Of a stretch of DNA of 64,000 nucleotides, positions 23,021 to 35,288 are shown one piece after another. Position 1 is the first letter of the stretch; every line of letters starts with the position of its first letter. The stretch is from Alopecurus myosuroides (Eukaryota > Streptophyta > Magnoliopsida > Poales > Poaceae). Under the pieces are notes generated by a model, which saw only the letters and a program-made list of their open reading frames with translations, was not told the origin of the DNA and made no database searches. The translations under genes were made by a program, and so were the position numbers. The DNA is taken from the NCBI GenBank assembly GCA_028641055.1, contig CM054062.1, positions 270,275,765 to 270,339,764 on the forward strand. The letters are read 5' to 3'.

Positions 23021-24622
23021 TTACCTGTCTTGTGTTCTCGGAAGCTTTCCTGCCGGCATTTCTGTCGGCGATACTTCTTTTGCCAGCTCTTTCAATTCTT
23101 CCTTTGCTATCACTTTTTCGGCGCAAATGGCGTTTTCTTTTTCCAGCTCGTTTGCCAGCTTGAAGTCTCCTGTTATGGTAATTACTCCTCCTTTGGGCCC
23201 TGGCATCTTCAGGTTGTTATAAATATAACATGATCTTGCCATGAAATTGGCGAAAGCTGGACGTCCGAGTATTGCGTGATACACGCTTTCGAACGACACA
23301 ACCTCGAAGGCTACTTTTTCCTGACGGAAGTGATCTTTGTCTCCAAAGGTTACATCTAGGGAAATTTCTCCTAGGGATCGTGCTTGTCTGCCAGGGACGA
23401 TGCCGTGAAAACGTATGTTGGTATGATTGAGTTGGGTCTCCGAGATTCGCAGATGCTTCAGTGTATCCAGGTACATTATGTTAATGCCGGATCCTCCATC
23501 CATCAGCACTCTTTTTAGCCTAATATTTTGAACAATAGGACTTACAATTAGAGCTTGCGTGCCGGGTTCAGGGATATTCCCGGGATGATCAGACTGATCC
23601 CAGGTAACTGGTGTATTTGAGTATTTCAAGAATTTCGGGGTTGCAGGGACAACCGCGTTTATTTCTCGAAGCGTTCTCTTTGCCACCTTTGCTGAGGGAG
23701 TTGCCAGGAAAGTTAGGTTGCATTCTCCATCAACTCTCGGAAACTTAGGCTCGCCTTTTCGCTGCTGTTCCTGGATTTTTTCGTCAGTGTCCGTTTCACT
23801 GTCTTCTTTTTCAGCTTCTGGCTTTTGCTTGGAGAATTTCATTTTGGAATTCTTCCCTTTGTTTCCGGATCCTGCATTGCCTTTCATATGCTTGTTCAGC
23901 CGGCATTGTGCGTTGGTGTGGGTGGGTTTCCCAAATTGTGAGTGGTGGACGCAGTTTTCCGACTTTATCTTTTCCCACTCTTCCTTGGTGTAATTAATCG
24001 GTTCTGTACTGCGTGCTTTCCACCTGTTCCCATTTTCTCTTCCAAAGGCTATGTTAACTTCTTTCGGCTTTTGTGTTGCATCTGGGGTTCCTTTTTTCTC
24101 AGGGCGAGGGGTCTTTTTGGCCTGTATCAGTGTATCGATATTGCCTCCTCTTGCTCTGATGTCGTCCTCGGCTGCTGCGTGTTCATTAGCGGTTGTAAGC
24201 ATAGATCCAAGATCTTTGTGCTTTTTGGAACCGATCATGAATGGCACAAGTCCGGGTTTTAGGCCATTGACGAAAGCATGCATTGCTTGAACGTCAGTTA
24301 CTCCAGAGCAACTATTCTTCATTGCAGTCCACCTTGAGATGAAATCCACGTATGGTTCATCCTCAAATTGGATGCAACGGTTTAACTGGTTGATGTTGTT
24401 TGGGCGCTTGTAAGTTCCCCTGAAATACTGAGTAAATACTCTTGCCATATCATCCCAGCTATCAACAGTCCTTGACGGTAATCCATTGATCCAATCTCTG
24501 GCTCCATCCAGTAACATTAGGGGGAGGAATTTGACTGCCTCCAGGTATGTCCCATTGTTGATCTGAACGGTTGTATAGTAGTCTGAAAGCCACGTATCCG
24601 GGTTTCTGCTACCAGTATACAT
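23021..24622 (-). pseudogene. Gag capsid and aspartic protease of Tat gypsy
   Basis: A single 533-codon frame. The Gag capsid is at ~residues 5-120: 'LPLMLLDGARDWINGLPS', 'SWDDMARVFTQYFRGTYKR'. Basic linkers follow, including a zinc-knuckle-like 'CVHHSQFGKPTHTNAQC'. A retropepsin-like domain near residues 360-470 has the active-site motif 'RVLMDGGSGINIMYL' and 'YHAILGRPAFANFMA'. It runs on toward RT. The start is not defined because gag begins further upstream beyond a stop. Confidence 0.88.
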
Positions 24623-24670
24623 TTGGTATGTTGGACCAACTTTGGCAAAGCCAGAATGCAGAGTTATTCT

Positions 24671-26570
24671 TCAAATCCTATCAGTGAAACACTTGGGTCC
24701 AAAGTATAAATCGTCTCTTTCCGCTATGTCTATGTGTGTGGAGTATCTGCCGGTTGAATGGACAGAAGGGTATCTACTCCTTTCTTTTCCATTGTGGCGC
24801 GGACGCGCTTTTCCGGGATTGTCTCTGTTTACTCCGTGATCGTGCCCTTTGGGATAAGGTGGATTTCTACTCCTGTATCTTTCCTTATTCCTGGGGGGGG
24901 GGGTCCGCGATCTCTCACGCCTGTGAGGCATATCCTGTCTTCCAGCATTTTCTGCCGGGCTTCTCGGAGGCGGCATTGATTTTCCGTCCTTCCGGTTTTT
25001 CTCTTCCCGATCACGGGGGTTAATTCCATATTTCGGGAGATGGGATCCGGTTCTGGACGCTTCATCCCTATTGTCGGGTTTTTTCTTGTCCTTTCTCGGA
25101 TCTGATTTCTTCTCTTTTGAATTGTTTGAATCTCCGGGTTCTTCAGGTCCAGGTGCTCCAGCGGCGCATGTAGCTGTCTTGCATATGGCGGAGTCTTCAT
25201 GTAATTTAACTGACCGCTCTTGCGCTCTTTGTTGCTGTTGCAACGCTTTTCCTAGGAAAGCATACACCCCTTGAAGTTTTTCACCATTAGAATACATATC
25301 ATTGTTGAGGATGGCGAACGCCGCTTCCGCGTTTTCTGCTGCGGTTTTGTATATTGGCTTGCCTCTGGCATCTTTGCCGTTTACCTGCTTTTGACAAGAT
25401 GGGTTATGGAACATTTCTTTTGGCGGCAGTACTTCCGGTTTTGCGATTCCGGGTAACCGCGTAGGTTTAATGCCAGATCTATTCTTTCTCTCGTATTCCT
25501 CGATTTCTTCCCGCATGAGCTTGATGTCCGCCTGGGTTTTTTGGAGGTGTTCTCGAGTTCAAAATAGATGTTGCTGTCGCCTTTGGAGAGCCAGCCTCCG
25601 GGCTTCCAGCACTTCAGGGGGCTCGTGTGGTCCCACTGGTGTTTGGAGTAATTCCTGTTCGTCCTGTTCTGTCATTGGCGGAACAAGGATTTCCTTCGTT
25701 TTCTTCTCCGCAGGTTTTACTCCGCTTGCGTCTCCTATTTCCGGGCTTTCATTGGCTGGATCATCCGATTTCTTCTTTCGGAGCTTATACTGGAGCTTTT
25801 TAGCAGCTTTGTGTTTCTTCTTGGAAGAGGGAGGTTTCCTGCATGGTTCTTCCTCTGTCAATTCCTTGACGTCGGGGAATTTTGGAGAGGTTTCTCCTTC
25901 TTCTCTCTCTTCCTCTGGCGGAGGCGTTCTAGGGCTTTCCTGACTATCGGCATCCGTGTTTTCAGCCGGTTTTGCCATCAGTATTTTGTGGAATCCCTCT
26001 TGGAAGGATTTTACCTTGCTTTCGAAAGCGTCTTCGTCTTCGGTATCGAAGTGATCCGATCCGGGTTCCGACTCTAATCTCGCCTCGATGGCGGCTAATA
26101 CAGAGTCAGCTTCCGAGTGCGTCGTGATGTCGACGGATGTCGGATCTTCCACCTCTATTGTGGGAGTGTTGTTTTCTTCCTCTTGCACGGGATTACTTTC
26201 ATCCGTGTTTTCGGCGATCTCGGACTGCACCATGCCGATAAAGTACGATTTAGCAGTATATCGGTGATCTGAGCAAAATCCGGCATCATAGTCGTCTTCG
26301 ACTGGGTATAGGGCGGGTGGGATAAATTTGCTCCCACCACAGAATCCCATTGCTTCTGCAGTTAATCCAATAAAGATGTTTGCAGATCCAATCGGTAAAA
26401 CGCAGGCACTTACCAGGTGATTCCGCGCCGGCATGTACGATCCGTTGTCGAGGAAGCGCCCGATGTCGTTGTCGAATTCCAGGCTTCCGACAGTTATTGT
26501 ACTGCCGATTCCGCCGAGTATCCCCGATCTAAACATAACGCCTGACGTCGCTGGCCCCACGGTGGGCGCC
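24671..26570 (-). pseudogene. Gag N-terminal region of Tat gypsy
   Basis: Two frames separated by a stop near 25557: 26614-25559 (acidic, 'EDPTSVDITTHSEADSVLAA', 'KKKHKAAKKLQYKLRKKKS') and 25516-24671 (Arg/Pro-rich, 'RRERSRTPPPRNKERYRSR'). This is the poorly conserved N-terminal portion of gag preceding the capsid. A G-run at 24894-24903 in the second frame is a likely indel site. I assign it by position only. Confidence 0.65.
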
Positions 26571-26572
26571 AA
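26555..26572 (-). other. Primer binding site of the Tat element
   Basis: Minus strand reads 'TTGGCGCCCACCGTGGGG' directly after the LTR end 'TCTCGACA'. Position and the TGGCGCC core fit a gypsy tRNA primer binding site; the exact tRNA is not assigned. Confidence 0.65.
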
Positions 26573-26573
26573 C

Positions 26574-27115
26574 TGTCGAGACATCGTAGTAGATTTCATA
26601 GACGGGGGTGCCATGAGACTACCGATAGAGACGTGGGGGGACGTGATTGGATGATGATCAAGGACGCAGGGTTTTTACCCAGGTTCGGTACGACGCAGTA
26701 ATGCGGCGTTCCTACTCCTGCAATCTCACTATTCAGGACTAAGCCTGGGAATACAGAGTACAATGTGAGGTTCTATTAGCTGCTCGTCAAGGATCAACCT
26801 CTCGGTGAGTTAGCCTTTTGCTTCTTGTCTATCTATCTTATCTCCCGTCCGGCTTTATATAATAGCCGGATTAGGGCATACAGAGAAGGAAACCTAGAAG
26901 ACTACGGTAACTATTAACTTGGAAAGTAAGGAATCCGCCTTCTACTCCAAGCCAGATCACGTGGGCCGTGATCCGGGTTCTTCTAGAATCCGGCTTCTGC
27001 GTGCCAGCTTACTGGGCCGCCCAATGGACCGTATCCCACTACCACTTAGGCCACCCTGGTAATCCGGCACTTTAGACTACCATCTGATATACCCCTAGTT
27101 GGTATATATCCGACA
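26574..27115 (-). mobile_element. 5' LTR of the Tat gypsy element (542 bp)
   Basis: On the minus strand it starts 'TGTCGGATATATACCAACTA' and ends 'GATGTCTCGACA', with a TATA box 'TATATAAAGCCGG' near 26860. The partner LTR expected at the left end is not in the window. Confidence 0.85.
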
Positions 27116-28025
27116 ACCAGCTCGTTGCAGCGGGGGCTCAAGGGAAACTACTGGTAATTAAAGTGCTCCTTTTAATAAAGCATCGGAGCTAAGCATTAAC
27201 ACTCTTTGAACACATGTGATCCTCACATCACAACCATCCCCTCCGGTTATCCCAATTATTGTCACTTTGGGGCCTCGGGTTCCGGACAACGACATGTGTA
27301 AACAACTTGCAGGTATGATCAAAAACATAATATACTCATGAATCATTAACATGTTCAGATATGAAATCATGGCACTCGGACCCTAGTGACAAGCATTAAG
27401 CATAACAAGTTGCAACAATGATATATAGCACTAACAACGGATACTAGGCACCATGCCCTAACAATGTGGCATTATTACATGAACGATCTCAACCAATCCC
27501 TACCATCCCTATCAGGCTACAACGGGGATTACTCACACATGGATGGGGGAATCATGGATGGTTGAAGGAGAAGTGTTGGCGACGACGATGGCGATGATCT
27601 CCTCTGATCCCCGAATTGGGTTTCAAGGTGGCGGCGGCGCTCTGGTGTTTTTTCTCTGGAATATGACGAACCCCCCACGGTTTTTAGGTCAGGAGGTATA
27701 AGTATTCGAAAGGGAAGACCGAGGGGCGCCTGAGGCGGCCACACCATGTGGTGGCGCGGCCTAGGGCGCGCCACTAGGTGGTGTGGGCCCCTCATGGCCC
27801 CTCTCCGGCTCTCCTTCTGGCTCCGGGGGTCTTCGGGTAAAATAAGAACTTCGGGATCTTTTCCGGGCATTTTCCTGAAAGTTGATTTTCTGCACAAAAA
27901 CGAGATACCAGGGTAATTCTGCTAAAAACAACGTTAGTCCGTGTTAGTTGCACCCAAAACTCACAAGTTTAGAAGAAAACAACAGCAAAAGTGTTCGGAA
28001 AAGTAGATACGTTTTGGACGTATCA
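27116..28025 (-). mobile_element. Partial LTR-like repeat ending GATACG...CGTATC
   Basis: Right end reads 'GATACGTTTTGGACGTATCA'; read on the minus strand it begins TGATACGTCC. The interior resembles the solo LTR at 46300-47840 in layout: an upstream AT-rich part, 'GATTACTCACACATGGATGG', then a GGCGCGGCC-rich end. Its other end is cut off by the Tat LTR at 27115. Family name not assigned. Confidence 0.6.
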
Positions 28026-28520
28026 GTGGTCGTCTCCCGAGCTAGGGCTCCTCCGTGGACGTAAGGCGGCCCATCGCTGGCGCGGAGCAATGCTCGGCTC
28101 AGGGGCAGCGCGAGATGACGGGGTGGGGCAGGGCGGGACGGCGTCGGGTTGGAGGATGGGAGCGAGCCAAAAGAGAGAGAGATGTGGGGAAAATGAGCGG
28201 ATTTTTCGCGGGGCTGGGCAACACACAACTCAGGTGGGCCCAGGCGTGGATTTTTCGTACGATCTCGACCCTGCTAAGTTGAGAGGCTCAATCTGAGCTT
28301 CTCTACTTGGTAGGGCTGAGAGGCATTTTGGGCCGAGGTGGGCACAGGCGGAGAGGCACGACACAGGCTACCAAACAGAAAAAAACGGGGTGAGAGGAGA
28401 TTATCTGAGGGTAGCCGGTCTACCAAACACGCCCTTAGTGACCGAGGTAGGAACAGAAACGACGATATAAATCCAGTCTTGCATGGCGGCACCTACTCTA
28501 CACACTACTGTACTAAATAT
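28026..28520. other. Unassigned GC-rich sequence; no gene seen
   Basis: Purine-rich, GC-rich stretch between the LTR-like repeat and the copia fragment. ORFs here are short and unrecognised. Confidence 0.4.
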
Positions 28521-30356
28521 AAGAGCATCTCCAGCCGTAATGGATCGCTCTTTCTCAAGATCTTCTACAAGCTCTTTGTCATTGTTATCATGGCCACCAC
28601 CATAACTCTCCAAGGTCACGATGATCTATTCCTTCTCATTTATAAGAGAGTTAGCATCATCAAGTTGCCTCAAAAGGGCTTTTACCTTTTCCTTGTTCTC
28701 ACCTTCAAGGCTAGACAACCAAGAGCCTAGATTCTTAGCCTCCTCATCATCATCAACAATATTTTCAACACAATCCAATAATGAGGGAGAACTAGTTGCA
28801 ATAGACTTGGAGGTGGAAGATATTACCGCGGTGGCTTTTTCCATGAGACATGTAGGTTGGATAGGCGCCTTCTCATTAGGGGATTCAAATAGAAAGACCG
28901 GCGAAGAGGAAGACTAGCTATGGCGATGTGGGCCACACCTACAACTTCATATTATCCTTCATCTTTGGAGTAGTATGTTTCCAATACCGGCCCTTCTTGA
29001 ACATATAGAGCCCTTGGAACTCTTGTAGCGAGGTTCTTGTTTTGTGGAGCTTTGGCCGTGTCCTTTTGAACAAGTTTGCCTTCATTTTCTTTTCGTGGCT
29101 CAAAAGGACACTCTTTGACGAAGTGATTTTCACTTCCACCATTATAGCATGTCCTTGGCCGCTCCCCCTTCTTCTTGTAACCTTGTTTCTTAAGGGTATT
29201 ATGAGCTTCCCATCTCTTCCAATAGCCATGCATGGCAAGAAAAATGCATTTGTGAGAACCCTTGTATGCAACCGCCTTGGACTTCAAGGCAAGTTTGGGA
29301 GACTTTCCCATTCCTCTAGAGCGAGCGAGAGCATCATCCGCACTCTTGTTAGATAAAGACATGGCCATGAACTCACTAATAACGCCAATGGATTTGAGTG
29401 AATTGTAGTCCGCTCTTGTTCGGATGCTAGTGGAGAGGTTCTTCTCAAAGGGAGTTATGGCCTTGATAAACTTCCTCTTGATCCACTCATTGGAGATTTC
29501 CTCTTTTCCAAAGTCCATCAATTGATTGGCAAGAGTGACAACTCTTCTATATAATTCTTCGGGGCTCTCATCCTCTTGCATGATGAAGTTCTCGGACTTG
29601 TCAATGGAAACATCATAGTTGGAGAATTGGCTGCTAGCATTTCCTTAGAAAAAGGTGTCAAGTTTATCCCAAGCCTCCTTGGCGGTCTTGATACCGCGGA
29701 TGTGAGTGAGATATTATCTTGGGAGAGCCTTTTGAATAGTGACAAGAGTGGTCTTGTTGAGTTGAAATTCAATATCCTCTCTTGAATTCAAGTTGTTTGC
29801 ATCATGAGGAAGGAATCCATGGAGAACACTTATCCACAAGGCGATGCAAGAGCCGGAAATATGAGACTCCATTTCGAACTTCCAAGAAGAAAATTCATTA
29901 GTGTTAAGCATGGGAGGAAGTCCAACATTTAAAATATGTGGCATAGTAGCAATGGGATGAATAGAGTCATAATTGGGAGGTGGTGGAACTCTTGAGTTAG
30001 ACCCCCAAACCATTAGCCGTTTGAGACTTGGAGCCTTTAGAACTTTCACCTCCCTTAGCCTTTTTATTGGCTTTCGCCTTGGCTATAACAATGTTAGCCT
30101 CCATTCCGGCGATGTCCGGAATGGAATCATCATCCGAGCTAACATCATCAGCGGTGGAGGGAAGTTCCTCGGACTCCTTGGTTTTCCCCATCATAGCCTC
30201 CAACATCTTTATGCTAGAAACATCTGAACCAACACTAGAGCTAACCTTGGACAATCCGGCTTGGATAGTTCCAACCGTTTCTTGTAGGTTAGTTATAGTG
30301 TCAGTCATCTTGGCGATTTTTGTACTAGAAGCGTCAGGCTCACTTTCACTGACCAT
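28521..30356 (-). pseudogene. Copia gag (UBN2 type) with defective zinc knuckle
   Basis: Starts 'MVSESEPDASSTKIAKMTD' just downstream of the primer binding site. After several stops and frame changes the UBN2 gag core is open at 29581-28952 ('ESPEELYRRVVTLANQLMD', 'RTRADYNSLKSIGVISEFM'). A zinc knuckle reads 'CYNGGSENHFVKEC', where the second Cys of the CX2CX4HX4C motif is Gly. It continues to 'KNLGSWLSSLEGENKEKV' and is cut off near 28521; pol is absent. Same family type as the large copia at 36960-50378. Confidence 0.85.
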
Positions 30357-30394
30357 TATACTCTTAGGCGGTTAAGCCCTTAGTAAGAGCCGAG

Positions 30395-30406
30395 GCTCTG
30401 ATACCA
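30395..30406 (-). other. tRNA-Met primer binding site of copia fragment
   Basis: Minus strand 'TGGTATCAGAGC' lies two bases inside the LTR end, complementary to initiator tRNA-Met as is usual for copia. Confidence 0.9.
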
Positions 30407-30408
30407 AT

Positions 30409-31830
30409 TGGAAGTGCAATATGGTCAACTAGAGGGGGGAGGGTGAATAGGTTGACTACTATTTTTTCTTCTTTTCCTTTTTAGTTTGGGCTAAACAAGT
30501 AATACAAGGTTGTCTATAGTTTCAAAAAATTAAAGGTTGTCTAGATGTGCAACTAGGTGAGCAACCTATGTGATACAAAACACAATACGCAACAGAAGCA
30601 ATATGTAAGGTAACACGATAAACCACAAGTGTAAACAAGAAGACAAGGATATGTTTCCCGTAGTTCCTTCCCAAGGTAAGTACGTCTACGTTGGAGAGGT
30701 GGGGAGCCACCTAGGCGCTCCTCAATAGCACGGATGTGCACACCTTATTCTCCTTGAGCTTCTCCAGTGAAGGAGATTCTCGTTTCCACCATGAGGTCGA
30801 CTTGAAGGCGTTGACCAAACCTTTACACAAGGTTGAGGACACTCCACAAGATGGATGGAGGCTCTCAATCAATCCGAAGCTTCTCGCAACAAGGTGGAAG
30901 CTCCAAGCACAAGTTCTACTAAGGTTTCTAGGCCTCAAGTAGGATTCTAGATCTACTAGGATGTGGTGGATGGATTTGCAATTCCTTTGGTGGAATCGCG
31001 GATCTAGGTCTCCTCTATCTCTCCACAAAGTTACGGAGTGTTTGGGTGGTTGGAGAGGGAGATCTAGGATTTAAAGCTCGCATTAATGGCTAAGGGAGAG
31101 AGACAGTGTAAAGCTTGAGATTTTATGAGGAAGGGGAAGGGCTTTAAATACCCCTTCCCGGATCTGGCTGTTGGCCTTTTTCCTGTAGCAGCGGTAGTAC
31201 CAGTGTTTCCACTGGTACTACCGGTGAGCCCCTTCCTCCAGCGCCTGAGTAGCTTTTCCCTTCGCTGTTGGTTCCGCAATACCGGAGGTGCCGGTGCTTA
31301 CACCGGAGGTACCGCCCACCCGTACTACTGGTGGCCTCCGCCCCGGCCTCTGCTATGTGCCAATAGAACACCGATTTGGCGGAGCCACCACAGGTACCGC
31401 CACTGGTGGCAATCTGCTTGCTGGGAGCCTGCCGAAGGAGCAGAGGTACCGGTGGAAACACCGGAGATTCCTCCCACCGGTACTACCGGTGGCCTCCGCT
31501 GTAACCTCCGCGATGTGCCAACCGAATGGCATTTTGGCGGAGGTACCACCGTACCACCACCGGATGCCCCCGCCTGGGGATATGATGAGAAGCACTAGGG
31601 GCCGGTACTACCGGTGGTTTCACCGCTACTACCGCCACCTGGGAAACTTCTTCCCATACTTGGCCTTTTGAGCTCTCTTCCTTCAGAAAATCGTCGCGAT
31701 GCCCCTAAGGATATTTTAGGTAATATGGGGCACTTTGCGGGTGGTGCAAATCGATCATGCATATACTTAAACAACGATTAGTCCTTAAGTTGTGTTGTCG
31801 TCAATTATCAAAACGGAAGATGATCTTTCA
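30409..31830 (-). mobile_element. Copia 5' LTR (about 1.42 kb) with ACCGGT-rich repeats
   Basis: TG...CA ends ('TGGAAGTGCAATATGG' at left, 'GATGATCTTTCA' at right). From 31180 to 31640 it holds many copies of 'GGTACTACCGGTGG'-like motifs containing the ACCGGT palindrome. No second LTR is found at the other side of the gag fragment, so the element is 3'-truncated. Confidence 0.8.
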
Positions 31831-31852
31831 CCTGGGCACCTCCATGAATCGT

Positions 31853-32335
31853 TGTCACGGATATGCCGAATAGGGGTATCCTCCGGCATGGAGATAGTCC
31901 GGCTAACCAGGGTGGCCCACAGGCGGTAATGCTGGCAGGCTTATCGGGTGGCCCAGTTAGCTAAAGCACAATATGTAGGCCTAGAAGCAACCGCCTTTAG
32001 GGCATAAGGCGGAGTCGTAGTAATATAGGACTCCTTTTCCTTACTAGTCAAGTCTCTATCTTGTAAGCCCTAGGTCCGACTATCTATATAAAGCCGGCCT
32101 ACGGAAGCCTTAGAGGACAAGCCGTAGGAGTACAGAACTTTATTGTAACTTGTACACATATTTGCCCATATAATGGATGATTGCAGGATGTAGGTTTCCT
32201 CCACGCGAGGGAATTAGAACCTTTCTAAATCGTGTGTGCAATCCGGTCACTGGAATCCCTCTCGCCTTACACCCCATGTCTCTCTTCTGCTCGTTGGTAA
32301 CCCTAGATGGCGCACGTGTTGTCAAAACCACGACA
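31853..32335 (+). mobile_element. Gypsy LTR-like segment
   Basis: Begins 'TGTCACGGATATGCCGAATA' and ends 'AACCACGACA'. Shares the layout of the Tat LTR at 26574-27115 read on its own strand ('AGGGGTAT', 'AACCAGGGTGGCC', TATA 'TATATAAAGCCGGCC' near 32083). I could not find matching target duplications, so solo LTR versus truncated element is open. Confidence 0.5.
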
Positions 32336-33404
32336 ATTGTCTTGGAGGACCCTTGGCGCTCAGCGTTGGTGAGGAGCCTGGCGTTACCGATGAATTTCGT
32401 CCACTCCCCCCTTTCTTCTCTGTCCTTCGGCAATGAAGATTTGGTTTCCTTCGCTGGAGAGAGGAAAGAGTTGCAGGCGCGAGGAAGAAGAAGGGGAAAT
32501 TTACTTTCCTCTCCGCAATATTTATGGAGGGGTAAAAGTACCCCCACCATCGATATTCTGTGGAGCCGGCTCAGCCCTATACGTGGTGCAGGAGGCTAAG
32601 CGCTACGCCTCCACGCCGCCCACTACACGCGGAAATCTAGGGATTTACCGAGAAATCCCTAAATTACCGCGCACTGAACGGTCAAAAGGTGGTCAAACCC
32701 CACTCGCACCAAGTTATCTTCTGACAGGATAAGTTCAACTCAGGAAACGTCTAGTCCCCTCACAGGAAAAACAGGGTGGTGCGGACTGTATGACGTAGAC
32801 ACTCGAACAGAAAAGTACTCAAGTGATCAGAAATATCACTCGAATTCTGTGAGGTCCTATTCACGAGGAAAAGTTTCTTTGAGAAAGTACACAAGTTTAG
32901 GTTTCCTCCTTTGTCACTCCAAAAACTGACTCAAATGAATTGTGCCAGAGAACTCTGTTTCCCCAGATTGCACATCTGCGTTAGAATTCTGGATGCCATA
33001 CTCATTATATGAAGGTAAGACCCGCGGATCAGTTACAACAGCCTAGGAGTTGCACCACTGTTGCGCTACCTGGTACCTTTTCCATGAAAACAGGTGTGAT
33101 GAAAATCCCGACGAACGCGTTGTATAAAATAATTGACAGCTAGATTTCAACTCGGTAAGACTTTAGCAGCACGACTCGAGTTACCCCAGGTTTTTTTTGG
33201 GTTTGAGCCTAAGGACTCGAAGCTTGAGTAGGCCAATGGTGTTTTCTCTCGAGCGAGATTAATCGACCTCGACCAGTCGAGTAGATCGAGCCTACTGAGT
33301 CATATCCTTTAGAGACTGATCATGAAAAAGCACTTGATTCAATCCATCCCGGGGCTTGTGTCCCTTGATCGAGTCCTTGACTCCATCAGGCACTCGGGGG
33401 CTAC
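32336..33404 (+). mobile_element. Remnant gypsy 3' internal region; no ORF recognised
   Basis: Noncoding sequence that leads into a polypurine-like 'CACTCGGGGGCTAC' immediately before the LTR at 33405. The left part (to about 32700) may be leader sequence of the preceding LTR segment. No domain recognised. Confidence 0.4.
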
Positions 33405-33826
33405 TGACGTGGGGGTACCCGAGAGACCCCCCCCCCCCACGATGGGTGTACCTGGTGCGGCCCGGTAAGGGGTACCTTAACAGGATCCTCGAGTAGCTGC
33501 ACGAAGACCCACGAATGAAGCATACGCAAGAGTAGAAAAAGGACGACTTGGACAACAAGGATAGGAAAAAGGTAGTAACCGACTCAGAAACGAGTCCAAC
33601 TCATGTACGCCTACCAGGACCCGGCTACCTATATAAAGCACGGGAGGGGGTCAGGAATGGGATAAACAACTCTAGATTCAGAGCCGCGCCAGATTCAGTC
33701 TGTAAGCAACACCCCCTGTAATCGATATTTTTCACCTCATCGGAATAAAATCCGGCGGGCAGCAACCTGTCGAGTCGAGTAGTCCACCAGTGCCTTTTCC
33801 TTTATGAAACCCTAGGTCCCTCACCA
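33405..33826 (+). mobile_element. Gypsy 3' LTR (422 bp)
   Basis: TG...CA ends ('TGACGTGGGGGTACCC' and 'GGTCCCTCACCA'), preceded by a G-rich polypurine stretch. TATA 'CTATATAAAGCACGGG' near 33632. A C13 run occurs at 33428-33440. Confidence 0.65.
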
Positions 33827-33852
33827 TGGGGATTGTTGAGGTCATATCCTCT

Positions 33853-34338
33853 TCAACGACAAGAGGAATGGGAGCAGTCGCCGGCGAGCGGCGCTTCCTC
33901 CCCCTTCATCTGCTGCTCGATGTGGGCGAGGACCCGGGAGAGGGTGCGCCCGGGTTTGATCCACCATAAGCGGCGGCCCTGGGTGTTGTTGCACCCCGAA
34001 ACAACACCGTCGGCGGGGATCTCGTCCAACTCCGCCTCGAAGCGTTCCTGGAAGTACGCCGTCGAGGAGGCGTGGTTGGCTGGATGCCACTGCGGCTGGC
34101 GCTGCTCTTCCTCCGGCAAGTGCTCCCAGATGTCCTCAATATCGGCGGCGCACTCGGGTCCGGTGGGCGGCGGAGGCACAGGGACACCACCTACGCTAAC
34201 CCGCCATGTCCTTGGCGCGCGCGTGCCAGGCGGAGCGTGGAAGTTCGCCTTGTGTAGCAGCCTGGATTCCCAGAGGTTCAGGGTGCGGCGGCCGAATCCA
34301 TTGGCGGCCGCGCCGCCGAGGGGGTAGTCGTGAACCAT
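33853..34338 (-). CDS. Unrecognised ORF, probably transposon-associated
   Basis: Clean frame of 161 aa from 'MVHDYPLGGAAANGF' containing 'LNLWESRLLHKANF', 'TWRVSVGGVPVPPPPTGP', 'AYFQERFEAELDEIPADG' and 'GRRLWWIKPGRTLSRVLAH'. The Trp-rich patches, the 'GVPVPPPP' motif and codon bias suggest a real coding ancestry. I do not know a function. It lies directly after a gypsy LTR and ahead of a short 'AGAGATGCTCT' palindrome (34768). I infer it belongs to a non-autonomous element or a captured gene. A longer in-frame start at 34527 is possible. Confidence 0.4.
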   Translation of the reverse strand: MVHDYPLGGAAANGFGRRTLNLWESRLLHKANFHAPPGTRAPRTWRVSVGGVPVPPPPTGPECAADIEDIWEHLPEEEQRQPQWHPANHASSTAYFQERFEAELDEIPADGVVSGCNNTQGRRLWWIKPGRTLSRVLAHIEQQMKGEEAPLAGDCSHSSCR

Positions 34339-34527
34339 GGCGGAGCTGCACGAGAGAGAAGCAGAGAATGGCGATAAGTGTGTATCTAGGGGCTTGGTTG
34401 ATGGCATTATGTACCGGCGAGCGGGCAGGATAACCAAAGCAACGACAACAACGCCATAAATCCGACGCGTGGGCGATTGGACTGCTCCGCCACCTCGCAT
34501 GGCGTCTGGACTGACCGGAGGCGTCAA

Positions 34528-35288
34528 TGCGCGCGGGAGCCAAGGCGATGAGGATGACGGGGCTTTGTCTCACTGACAGGATGGGGCCGCAAATGAGGAA
34601 ATGGTGGGGCATTCTTTTCGCGCGTTTTGGCGCCTTTTTCCCTTCACCCGGCGCCCCAGTCGCCCGACGTGTTGGGTTTGGCATGTGTTTGTCGGGCGGT
34701 AATTTGGACTTCTGGGGGCGTGACTAGGCGAAAAACTGAGCGCCAGCGCAAAAAAGGCCTCCTGGGGGCGGCTAGAGATGCTCTAAGGGGCATACCACCT
34801 TTACCATCTTCTTGCCGGACGGCTGTGCTACCAGAGAGGGAGAAGGCAAGCGCCGATGGTGACGCACAGACATGAATCTCATGGTTTCAAGAGGGTCAAG
34901 AGATGAAAACATGGTGACTTTATGTGTCAATGGCCACTAGAGGAAAATGCTAGTTTACCCGTGGAATGTCACTCAGAACCAAGAAGAAGGAACAGTTACA
35001 GGGTGGCGTATAGGTCAGGGTTAGGGGAGCGAATGCTAAGGTGGGGTGTGGGGAAGAAGGTGTATAAAATATGTGTGACTTGATGATCCAGGAGAATCAA
35101 GAGCTAAAAAAGTTCATCTTTCCTTATTTACATTGTGCAACTTTGCACATGTTTATTATTCTATTGCAACGCAGAGACGTTCCACTAGTAAAAAAACATA
35201 TTTTTTTATCGACCTTGGTCTATTTGCAACTTTTTTGTACTAGAGAAAACACACTTCTAATATGAGACGTGATTGGACCCATGTGAAA
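34528..35288. other. Unassigned sequence before the CACTA element
   Basis: No gene recognised; GC-rich to 34870, then AT-rich. Confidence 0.4.

Larger units (their letters stand above)
15995..27115 (-). mobile_element. Tat-lineage Ty3/gypsy retrotransposon, left-truncated
   Basis: Minus-strand order from the right: LTR, PBS, gag, protease, reverse transcriptase, RNase H (plus a second RNase H-like domain), integrase, noncoding spacer, then an intron-containing ORF on the opposite strand. Dual RNase H and antisense ORFs are known features of the Tat lineage (Grande, RIRE2, Ogre-like). The 3' LTR is missing: the left edge runs from the antisense gene's leader straight into the foreign LTR at 15994. 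Coding frames carry stops near 20942, 21345, 22083, 22200 and 22960 and a frameshift near 21400, so it is inactive. Confidence 0.85.

Noticed and set aside
31125..31598. Overlapping ORFs in both strands of the copia LTR
   Set aside because: Produced by the GGTACTACCGGT repeat; no stops by chance of repeat composition.
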